Positions 1 through 6,495 of a DNA stretch of 27,901 bases are shown here, one piece after another. The notes below the pieces were generated by a model. The model did not search any database and was not told where the DNA came from. It saw only the letters and a program-made list of their open reading frames with translations. The stretch is from an uncultured Eubacteriales bacterium. GTDB lineage: Bacteria; Bacillota; Clostridia; Oscillospirales; CAG-272. The translations under genes and the position numbers were made by a program. The stretch covers positions 1 to 27,901 of the forward strand of contig CAKSVM010000042.1 of NCBI GenBank assembly GCA_934503195.1. Reading direction: 5' to 3'. Numbering within the stretch: the stretch's first letter is position 1; every line of letters starts with the position of its first letter.

Positions 1-2183
1 TCGTCCGTCTCGGCAAGGAGGACAACTTCTGGGAGCACGGCTCGGGTCCCTGCGGCCCCTGCTCCGAGATCTACTTCGACCGCGGCGAAAAGTACGGCTG
101 CGGCTCGCCTGACTGCAAGCCGGGCTGCGACTGCGACCGCTACATGGAGATCTGGAACAACGTCTTCTCGCAGTTCAACAACGACGGAAACGGCAATTAC
201 ACCGAACTCATCCAGAAAAACATCGACACCGGCATGGGCCTTGAGCGTCTCGCCTGCGTCATGCAGGGCGTCGACAATATGTTCCTTGTCGACACCAACC
301 GCGCGATCCTCGACAAGGTCTGCGAAATCGCCGGAAAGGCCTACGACGTGGACAAGAATGACGACATTTCGATCCGCGTCTGCACCGACCACATCAAATC
401 CGCGATGTTCATGATCGCCGACGGCGTCATCCCGTCGAACGAGGGCAGGGGATACGTCCTCCGCCGCATCATCCGCCGCGCGCTCAGACACGGAAAGCTG
501 CTCGGAATCAACCGTCCGTTCCTCGTCGAACTCTGCGAGGTCGCGATGGATCAGAACAAGGGCGCGTACCCCGAGCTTGTCGAAAAGCACGATTACGTTC
601 TCAAGGTCCTCTCGATGGAGGAGGAGCGGTTCGACGCGACGATCGACGCCGGACTCTCGATCCTGACGAATCTCACAAAACGCGCGCTCGCCGACGGAAT
701 CGGCACGATTTCGGGCGATGAAGTCTTCAAGCTCTACGACACGTTCGGCTTCCCGATCGACCTCACGCGCGAAATTCTCGCCGAAAAGCGGCTTGACATC
801 GACGAGGAGACCTTCAAGAAGCTCATGGACGCGCAGAAGGCACGCGCCCGCGCTGCCCGCGCCAACATTTCTGGCTGGTCGGACACGAACAAGACCCTCC
901 TCGCCGAGCTTCCGAAGACGGTTTTCACCGGATACGGCAATACTACTACAAATGACGCGAAGGTTCTCGCGATAATCGTCGACGACGAGTCGGTCGACAG
1001 CGTGACCGAGGGCGATTTCACGCTCGTCCTCGACAAAACGCCCTTCTACGGCGAGGGAGGCGGTCAGGTCGGCGACACCGGAACGATCTACGATCACGAC
1101 ACGATGATCAGCGTCACCGACACGAAGAAGACCGACGGCGTTTACCTCCACTTCTGCACGCTCGTGAACGGCGACGTCAAGGTCGGCGACATTGTCCGCG
1201 CCGAGGTCAACGACGTCCGCAGAACGGCGATCATGCGCAACCACTCGGCGGCGCACCTCCTTCAGGCCGCGCTCCGTGCAATCCTCGGAAAGCACGTCGA
1301 GCAGGCCGGATCCTACGTCGACGACACGCGCTGCCGCTTCGACTTCACGCATTTCGCCGCGCTCACCCCGTCCGAGCTTGAAAAGGTCGAGCGGCTTGTC
1401 AACGCGAACATTCTGATCGGAGAGCCGGTCGTCACGGTCGAAACCGACATCGAAACGGCGAAAAAAGACGGCGCGATGGCACTTTTCGGCGAAAAATACG
1501 GCGACGTCGTCCGCATGGTCAAGATTGGCGTCTTCTCGACCGAGCTTTGCGGCGGAACGCACGTCGACAACACCGCGAAAATCGGCCTCTTCAAGATAAT
1601 TTCCGAGTCGTCGGTCGCGGCGGGCGTCCGCCGTATCGAGGCGATCACCGGATTTGAGGTTCTCGCGCATATGCACGGCAGCGAGACGCTGATTTCCGAG
1701 ACCGCGCGCGAGCTTAAATGCGCGCCCGGCGAGATCGTCAAGAAGTCGGCTCAGCTGACCGAGGAGCTTAAGAACGCCAAGCACGAGATCGAAAATCTCA
1801 ACGCGAAAATCGCGGCGAACGCGACCGCGGGCATCATGAACAGCGCGGTCAAGGTCGGAAGCGTGACGGTCGTCACCGCGAAGACCGACGGAATGACTCC
1901 CGACGCGGCGCGCGGCGTCATCGACGACCTCAAGTCGCACGATCACTCGATCATCGCGGTTATTTCGACAAAGTGCGAAGGCAAGCTGAACATCATCTGC
2001 GGCTGCGGAAAAGACGCGGTCAAGGCGGGCGCGATGGCCGGAAAGATCGTCGGCGCGGTCGCGAAGATCTGCGGCGGCAAGGGCGGCGGACGTCCTGACA
2101 GCGCGATGGCGGGCGCGGCTGACGAGTCGAAGCTCGACGAGGCACTCGCGTCGGTTCCGAAGATCGTCGAAGAACTGATGTGA
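1..2183 (+). CDS. alaS: Alanine--tRNA ligase, 3' part (N-terminus outside window)
   Basis: Charges tRNA-Ala with alanine in the cytoplasm and hydrolyses mischarged Ser/Gly-tRNA-Ala. The frame is open from base 3, so the gene enters from the left edge. About 726 residues are visible of a usual 870 or so, and the missing part is the start of the class II catalytic core. Seen in order: the end of the aminoacylation core with a cysteine-rich stretch before the first internal ATG (144), the helical segment with GRGYVLRRIIRRALRHGK (about 448-501), the editing domain with HSAAH (about 1242-1256), the zinc-site CGGTH (about 1549-1563), and a C-terminal DHHA1/C-Ala domain ending in GGKGGGRPD. All hallmark motifs are intact, so I expect a functional enzyme. 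Start and promoter lie upstream of the window. Only a weak hairpin follows the stop. Confidence 0.97.
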   Translation, partial: VRLGKEDNFWEHGSGPCGPCSEIYFDRGEKYGCGSPDCKPGCDCDRYMEIWNNVFSQFNNDGNGNYTELIQKNIDTGMGLERLACVMQGVDNMFLVDTNRAILDKVCEIAGKAYDVDKNDDISIRVCTDHIKSAMFMIADGVIPSNEGRGYVLRRIIRRALRHGKLLGINRPFLVELCEVAMDQNKGAYPELVEKHDYVLKVLSMEEERFDATIDAGLSILTNLTKRALADGIGTISGDEVFKLYDTFGFPIDLTREILAEKRLDIDEETFKKLMDAQKARARAARANISGWSDTNKTLLAELPKTVFTGYGNTTTNDAKVLAIIVDDESVDSVTEGDFTLVLDKTPFYGEGGGQVGDTGTIYDHDTMISVTDTKKTDGVYLHFCTLVNGDVKVGDIVRAEVNDVRRTAIMRNHSAAHLLQAALRAILGKHVEQAGSYVDDTRCRFDFTHFAALTPSELEKVERLVNANILIGEPVVTVETDIETAKKDGAMALFGEKYGDVVRMVKIGVFSTELCGGTHVDNTAKIGLFKIISESSVAAGVRRIEAITGFEVLAHMHGSETLISETARELKCAPGEIVKKSAQLTEELKNAKHEIENLNAKIAANATAGIMNSAVKVGSVTVVTAKTDGMTPDAARGVIDDLKSHDHSIIAVISTKCEGKLNIICGCGKDAVKAGAMAGKIVGAVAKICGGKGGGRPDSAMAGAADESKLDEALASVPKIVEELM

Positions 2184-2185
2184 CC

Positions 2186-2209
2186 GGAAACATTTATTCA
2201 AAAGTTTCC
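2186..2209 (+). terminator. Weak hairpin after alaS
   Basis: GGAAAC (2186-2191) pairs with GTTTCC (2204-2209), and TTT (2193-2195) can pair with AAA (2200-2202) across an A-A mismatch. It begins 3 nt after the alaS stop. It is followed by ATAAAAATCTC rather than a U-tract, so termination strength is doubtful. Confidence 0.35.
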
Positions 2210-2229
2210 ATAAAAATCTCAAATAACAC

Positions 2230-2258
2230 TTGAAAAATCCCTTCGGATGTGGTATAAT
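2230..2258 (+). promoter_or_regulatory. Sigma-A promoter of the GH20 gene
   Basis: -35 TTGAAA (2230-2235), 17-bp spacer, -10 TATAAT (2253-2258) preceded by TGG, an extended -10. The start site should fall near 2265, about 20 nt before the ATG. The Shine-Dalgarno sequence is GGAGGG at 2275-2280. Confidence 0.9.
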
Positions 2259-2285
2259 ATACAAAACCACATCTGGAGGGATTTT

Positions 2286-3752
2286 ATGTATCTGACTCAA
2301 CTTTATCCGACGCCGAAGACGCTTGAAGCGAAGCCGGGCGAGCCGTTCCATTTCGGAGCGTCCGTACGTGTCGTTTTGCCCAAAAATACGTCGCTCGCCG
2401 TCATTGAAAATGTGAAAAAGCTCTGGCACCGCTTCACTTTCACGGCGTCAAAGCTCGAAGTGATCACGACCGGACAGGGTCATTTCGCGATGTTCTACCT
2501 GCCCGAAAAGACGGCCGGGATCCCGAATTCGATTCAGCCCGGCAACTATTACCGGATCAAAGTCGATTCGCGCGCGGCGATCGTCGGCGCGGTCAGCGAA
2601 AAGGCTCTCGTCGACGGAATTTCGATGCTCGCGCAGCTGATCATCCCGCTCGACCTGTCCGAGGGCATGGAATCGCTCTGCGTTCCGGCGACCGAGCTGA
2701 CCGGTGACCCGTCGCTGAAGATCAGGATGATCCACCTCTGCGTTTTCCCCGAGAGCAAGCTCGAAACGATCGAAAAAGCGATCGCGTACGCCGGATTCCT
2801 TGGCTTTACGCACGTCGTGCTGGAGTTCTGGGGGATGCTGAAATACGACATCAGCCCGTCGCTTTCGTGGGATCGCGCGTTCACGAAGGAGCAGATCAAG
2901 CCGCTCGTTCGACTCGCTAACGGTTATGGCATGGAAGTGATTCCGATGCTGAATCATCTCGGCCACGCGACGCAGTCGCGCGCCTGCATGGGGCGTCACA
3001 CGGTGCTGAACCAGAATCCGCGGCTTCAGATGCTGTTCGAGCCGGACGGCTGGACGTGGTGCGTGACGAATCCCGAGTCGCGGAAGCTGCTTTCGGAGCT
3101 TCGCGGCGAGCTGATCGACCTTTGCGGCAAGGGCGGGTATTTCCATCTCGGCTGCGACGAGGCGTACTCCTTCGCGACCTGCAATGAGTGCAGAAAATAT
3201 CAACCGCACGAGCTGCTGGCCGAATATCTGAATGGAATTCAGGACGATCTTGCAAAATCCGGTCGGAGAGCGATCATCTGGCACGACCAGCTGCTCAAGC
3301 GGAGCGACTGCGACCCGGACTTCAAGGAGCCGATCGTCGTCTGCAACCCCTGCGGAGTTCCGGCGGGAGACACGACCCCGGCGGTCGATCTCCTCGACAA
3401 ACGGATCGTCATCGCCGACTGGCAGTACGATTACTCGACGGATGTCAACCCAAGTACGCCATTCTTCATAAAGAAAGGCTTCGATGTGCTGTGCTGTCCG
3501 TGGGATTCGCCGAAAAATGTCCGCGGACTCTGCGAATCGGCGCGCGCGAACGGCGCGATGGGCGTGATGCTGACGACATGGCATCATCTGCCGGGCTACA
3601 TACCCGAGCTTCCGCGCTTCTCGAACTTCATCTGGCAGACCGGAAACTACAAATACGCGCCGCGGACCGAGGTCGCCGCGCTGCTCCGCAAGCTCGGAGA
3701 CTTCAACACCTTCGAGACTGCCGGCTGGAACCGCACCGAGGTTGACGACTGA
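2286..3752 (+). CDS. Glycoside hydrolase family 20 protein (beta-N-acetylhexosaminidase-like)
   Basis: Probably removes terminal N-acetylhexosamine residues from oligosaccharides by the substrate-assisted GH20 mechanism. The protein has 488 residues. An N-terminal GH20b-like domain (about 1-130, starting with YPTPK) precedes a TIM-barrel catalytic domain. The family signature HxGxDE is present as HLGCDE at 287-292, making D291 and E292 the expected catalytic pair. The start at 2286 is chosen over an in-frame ATG at 2247 because 2247 lies inside the promoter (between -35 and -10) and 2286 has GGAGGG 5 nt upstream. No signal peptide is visible, so the enzyme should be cytosolic and act on imported oligosaccharides. 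It is monocistronic, with its own promoter and a terminator shared with the converging operon. Exact substrate is not determined by the sequence; GH20 family assignment is firm. Confidence 0.85.
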   Translation: MYLTQLYPTPKTLEAKPGEPFHFGASVRVVLPKNTSLAVIENVKKLWHRFTFTASKLEVITTGQGHFAMFYLPEKTAGIPNSIQPGNYYRIKVDSRAAIVGAVSEKALVDGISMLAQLIIPLDLSEGMESLCVPATELTGDPSLKIRMIHLCVFPESKLETIEKAIAYAGFLGFTHVVLEFWGMLKYDISPSLSWDRAFTKEQIKPLVRLANGYGMEVIPMLNHLGHATQSRACMGRHTVLNQNPRLQMLFEPDGWTWCVTNPESRKLLSELRGELIDLCGKGGYFHLGCDEAYSFATCNECRKYQPHELLAEYLNGIQDDLAKSGRRAIIWHDQLLKRSDCDPDFKEPIVVCNPCGVPAGDTTPAVDLLDKRIVIADWQYDYSTDVNPSTPFFIKKGFDVLCCPWDSPKNVRGLCESARANGAMGVMLTTWHHLPGYIPELPRFSNFIWQTGNYKYAPRTEVAALLRKLGDFNTFETAGWNRTEVDD

Positions 3753-3756
3753 AAAG

Positions 3757-3796
3757 AAAAAAATGCAGGAATCCGAATGGATTCCTGCATTTTTAA
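3757..3796. terminator. Bidirectional intrinsic terminator
   Basis: A perfect 14-bp stem, AAATGCAGGAATCC (3761-3774) with GGATTCCTGCATTT (3779-3792), closes a GAAT loop. It is flanked by an A-run on the left and a T-run on the right. It sits between the convergent GH20 gene and the minus-strand operon and can serve both. Confidence 0.93.
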
Positions 3797-3835
3797 TATT
3801 CAGCAAGTAGACAAAATTCGCGTACGGATCAGCGA

Positions 3836-4894
3836 TCAGACGCGCGAACCGCGCTCGCCCGAGTGAATTTCCTTCATCGTTTTGACCATGATTTTGCGGA
3901 TTTCATCGTTTTTGATGCTGTAGAGCTCGCGGAGGATCATGTCGGTTCCGACGATCCGCGAGTCCTGCGAGCCGAAATCCGAGAGGTATTCCTTGAGCGA
4001 AATCAGCGCGTTCAGGTAGCAGCAGTTGTGCATCTTGCCTGATTTGCAATCCGCGAGGAAGGTTTCGCCTGTGCGATCTTCCAGCTTGCAGGCCGCGCAG
4101 AAACTCGGAAGCTGACCGCCGCGAATCATTTTATTAACGAACTTATCGAGCTTTTCGTCGGATACGAGGCAGAACGAGTTGACGTATTTCACGAGATCGA
4201 GATCCGAGAAGTCGCCGGAGAAGTCGATCATGATCGAAGTTTCGGGTTTCGCTACACGGATAATCTGGCAGATTCGTAGAAAAATCTCGGGCGGAAGCGC
4301 GTCTTCGTGTGCGATATAGACAATTCGTGGCGAAATCTCGTCGGCGCGGCGGAGGAGCGATTCGAGCTGGATCAGACATTCGTCAGCTGTAAAGTTCGCG
4401 TAAAGTCCGATGTCGGGGATTCCGATCGACTTCGCGAGAAGCGGCGAGTCAGCGTCGGCCGGGAGAATTACCGACGCGACGTCGGAATTCTTCAGCGCGG
4501 CGAGAATTTTCTCGTCCTCGTCATTTTTGTCGGAGCGGTCATTGCCGAGCGCGAGCTTCAGATCGACCCGACGGATGTCGTCGCGCTTGCGCTCGATCGA
4601 AAGGAGCGAATCGATCGCCTCGACGAGGTCGTGGTCGCCGGGATCATCAATTTTCAGCAAGACGCGCCGATGGCCGATTGCCGCGAGATCTCCCGCGCGG
4701 AGCTTCAGTCCGGCAAGCGTGTTTTCGGGCGCGTAGTCGAGGCCGACCGAAATCGTCGTCGCCGACGAGAAGGCCGAGCGGCGGATTCTTTCGGCGAACG
4801 AAAGATCTTCGCCGGAATCAAAGAGCTCCAGCGCGGACTCGGCGGTGAGCCCCTTTTTTTCTTTTGCGTTGGAAATAATTTCGGAAATATCCAT
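3836..4894 (-). CDS. HydG-like protein lacking the radical-SAM cluster motif (pseudoenzyme candidate)
   Basis: The protein has 352 residues against about 470 for HydG, the radical-SAM tyrosine lyase that builds the Fe(CO)(CN) synthon of [FeFe]-hydrogenase. The C-terminus (about 262-352) matches the HydG/BATS region: PSFCAACK, then DRTGETF, then NALISLKEYLSDFG. The HydG auxiliary-cluster motif CX2CX22C is conserved as C266, C269 and C292. The middle also aligns by eye: GHRRVLLK and DDIRRVDLKL correspond to GHKRLALE and GEIRRVNV of HydG, and RICQIIRVAKPET to the later HydG helix. The CX3CX2C motif that binds the SAM [4Fe-4S] cluster is absent; residues near 54-61 (APENTLAG) occupy its place without cysteine. 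The start at 4894 has GAGGTGA 8-9 nt upstream; the in-frame GTG at 4906 lies inside that Shine-Dalgarno. Last gene of the operon, 37 nt after the SGNH esterase. No hydE, hydF or hydrogenase gene is in the window. Function unknown. Confidence 0.8.
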   Translation of the reverse strand: MDISEIISNAKEKKGLTAESALELFDSGEDLSFAERIRRSAFSSATTISVGLDYAPENTLAGLKLRAGDLAAIGHRRVLLKIDDPGDHDLVEAIDSLLSIERKRDDIRRVDLKLALGNDRSDKNDEDEKILAALKNSDVASVILPADADSPLLAKSIGIPDIGLYANFTADECLIQLESLLRRADEISPRIVYIAHEDALPPEIFLRICQIIRVAKPETSIMIDFSGDFSDLDLVKYVNSFCLVSDEKLDKFVNKMIRGGQLPSFCAACKLEDRTGETFLADCKSGKMHNCCYLNALISLKEYLSDFGSQDSRIVGTDMILRELYSIKNDEIRKIMVKTMKEIHSGERGSRV

Positions 4895-4931
4895 AATAGA
4901 ATTCACCTCGTAATATTAAAATTTCGTGAAA

Positions 4932-6008
4932 TTACCAAGCGAGCGCGAAATCGACGGCCTTTCCGATCACGTCGGCCATGCGCGACATTCCGAGATCGTT
5001 CGGGTGGCAGCCGTCGACCGTGCATTCTTCGCGCAGCTCGCCCGCGAAAAGCGAATAACCGTCGATGAAAATAACCTTTTCACCGCGCGTTTTCGCGTTG
5101 TGGTAGGTCGTGTAGATCACGTCGCGGCGGTTCGCGACGTCATTGTCGAGCGGATTGCAGTCGGGTTTGCCGACGAAAATCACCGGGACGTCGGGATGAG
5201 CAGCTCTTATCGCCTTGTAGAGTTTCTCATGCGTATTATTCAGATGTTCAACATTCGGCGCGTTGTGGTCGTAATCGCAGACGAAAACCGAAAAATCGAG
5301 CGACGCCATGTAATTCACGATCGCGTCCTCGCCGCGCGCGCTGCCAGAAAATCCCAGATTAAGATAATTTGTGTCAAATCGGCGCGAAATCAGAGCTTCG
5401 TAGGCCATACCGGGGCGCGACGCGCAGCCGCCCTGCGTGATCGAGCTGCCGTAGAAGAGGACCGGCTTTTCGTAGCGGTAGTCGTCGCGGCGTTCGAGCG
5501 TCGATTCGGAGTCGAGGCCGATCCAGAAATCGCGCACGCCGCAGTAAAGCGGGAAATTCAGCGTGATTTCCTTGCGTCCGGACGGGAGGTTAGCAGAGGC
5601 TTCGAAGGTGTCGCGGTAATTTCCGGGGACTTTAAGGACGGTCGCGAAGGTGTCACGTCCACTTCTGTTCACATATACGTCAAAACTCGATGAGCCAATC
5701 ATACACATATTGACCATATTTATGCTCGGAGCGGAGTTGAGAACCTTGATCGCGATATAGTTCGATGTAGTAACGAACCGCACACGGCCGCCGGCGGTCT
5801 GATAATTGAGCCCGGCGACGCCGTCGCTGGTCGCTTTCGCGACATCTGTCGGAATACGGTGGTAAGGCTCGTCGCTAAGCGGGTCACAGAGCCCGTAGAT
5901 GCGGAAGGGCTCAGTTTTGGGGCTGTAGAACTTAACACTTTTGAGGTTCCTGATTTCCTCGTTCTGAATGTTAACTTCGTCAGCTGTAAAGGACTTGATG
6001 CTGATCAT
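4932..6008 (-). CDS. SGNH/GDSL-type esterase
   Basis: A 358-residue protein with an N-terminal beta-sandwich-like domain (about 1-175, resembling SGNH_hydro_N) and a C-terminal SGNH hydrolase domain. Visible catalytic blocks are FYGSSITQGG (about 185-194, nucleophile probably S189), LGFSGSARGE (218-227, block II Gly), CDYDHNAPN (244-252, block III Asn) and DGCHPN (332-337, catalytic D332 and H335). The family hydrolyses acyl or acetyl esters, often on carbohydrates. No signal peptide is evident, so cytosolic action is likely. Start ATG at 6008 with GAGGTGA upstream; that Shine-Dalgarno overlaps the stop codon of the glycosylase gene, which implies translational coupling. Substrate unknown. 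Confidence 0.85.
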   Translation of the reverse strand: MISIKSFTADEVNIQNEEIRNLKSVKFYSPKTEPFRIYGLCDPLSDEPYHRIPTDVAKATSDGVAGLNYQTAGGRVRFVTTSNYIAIKVLNSAPSINMVNMCMIGSSSFDVYVNRSGRDTFATVLKVPGNYRDTFEASANLPSGRKEITLNFPLYCGVRDFWIGLDSESTLERRDDYRYEKPVLFYGSSITQGGCASRPGMAYEALISRRFDTNYLNLGFSGSARGEDAIVNYMASLDFSVFVCDYDHNAPNVEHLNNTHEKLYKAIRAAHPDVPVIFVGKPDCNPLDNDVANRRDVIYTTYHNAKTRGEKVIFIDGYSLFAGELREECTVDGCHPNDLGMSRMADVIGKAVDFALAW

Positions 6009-6012
6009 ATTT

Positions 6013-6495
6013 TCACCTCTCTGAAATGATTTTCCATTCGGAAATTAGTTTTTGAGTTGACCATGAAGCGTTCGCGGGGCTTGTCGAAGGCAGGCAGACC
6101 GCCGGAATATCGAAACTTTTCTCGCAAAATTTGCGATAAAGTGAGTCGGCTGTGCGGCCATTAGTGAAAATTCGCTCGATTTTCGCGGCGTTCAGAATCA
6201 CCGAAAGATCATTCGGTGTCACTTCGCGGATCGAACTGTCGGATGAACCGGAAACTTCACACGATGAACAGACGTCCCACAGCGCGATATTGTGATTTAA
6301 CAGCAGATTTTGTTTCTCCGCGACATTTTCCGGTGGAGATTCTGTGAATATCGCTGATAAAACCTGCCAGAATCGGTTTCGCGGATGACCGTAATAGAAG
6401 CCTTCCTCGCGGGATTTGACCGACGGAAAGCTTCCGAGGATCAGAATCTTCGAATTTTCGTCGAAAATCGGCGCGAATGTGTGTTGATATATCAT
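6013..6495 (-). CDS. Hypoxanthine-DNA (deoxyinosine) glycosylase, UDG superfamily family 6-like
   Basis: A 160-residue base-excision enzyme of the uracil-DNA glycosylase superfamily. The family removes hypoxanthine (deaminated adenine) from DNA. Family-specific motifs are intact: ILGSFPSVKS (19-28, motif 1), GFYYGHPRNRFW (32-43) and LPSTSPANA (135-143, the motif 2 region). Length is typical. The ATG at 6495 overlaps the stop of the upstream ATPase-like gene as ATGA (4-bp overlap), so it is translated by coupling. It has no evident functional link with its operon neighbours. Confidence 0.88.
   Translation of the reverse strand: MIYQHTFAPIFDENSKILILGSFPSVKSREEGFYYGHPRNRFWQVLSAIFTESPPENVAEKQNLLLNHNIALWDVCSSCEVSGSSDSSIREVTPNDLSVILNAAKIERIFTNGRTADSLYRKFCEKSFDIPAVCLPSTSPANASWSTQKLISEWKIISER

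Noticed and set aside
2448..3806. 452-codon open frame on the minus strand opposite the GH20 gene
   Set aside because: It is a reverse-strand shadow of a GC-rich gene; its translation is Arg/Asp/Val-rich without family features, and it runs through the bidirectional terminator.
4894..4931. Possible frameshift or sequencing error removing the radical-SAM half of the HydG-like gene
   Set aside because: Only 37 nt separate its start from the stop of the SGNH gene, with a proper Shine-Dalgarno in between, so there is no room for lost N-terminal sequence. The N-terminal helices and the GHRR/DDIRRV segments still align with HydG.
4307..5693. Two plus-strand frames of over 250 codons opposite the HydG-like and SGNH genes
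   Set aside because: Compositional shadows rich in Arg, Val and Asp, overlapping each other and two well-supported minus-strand genes.
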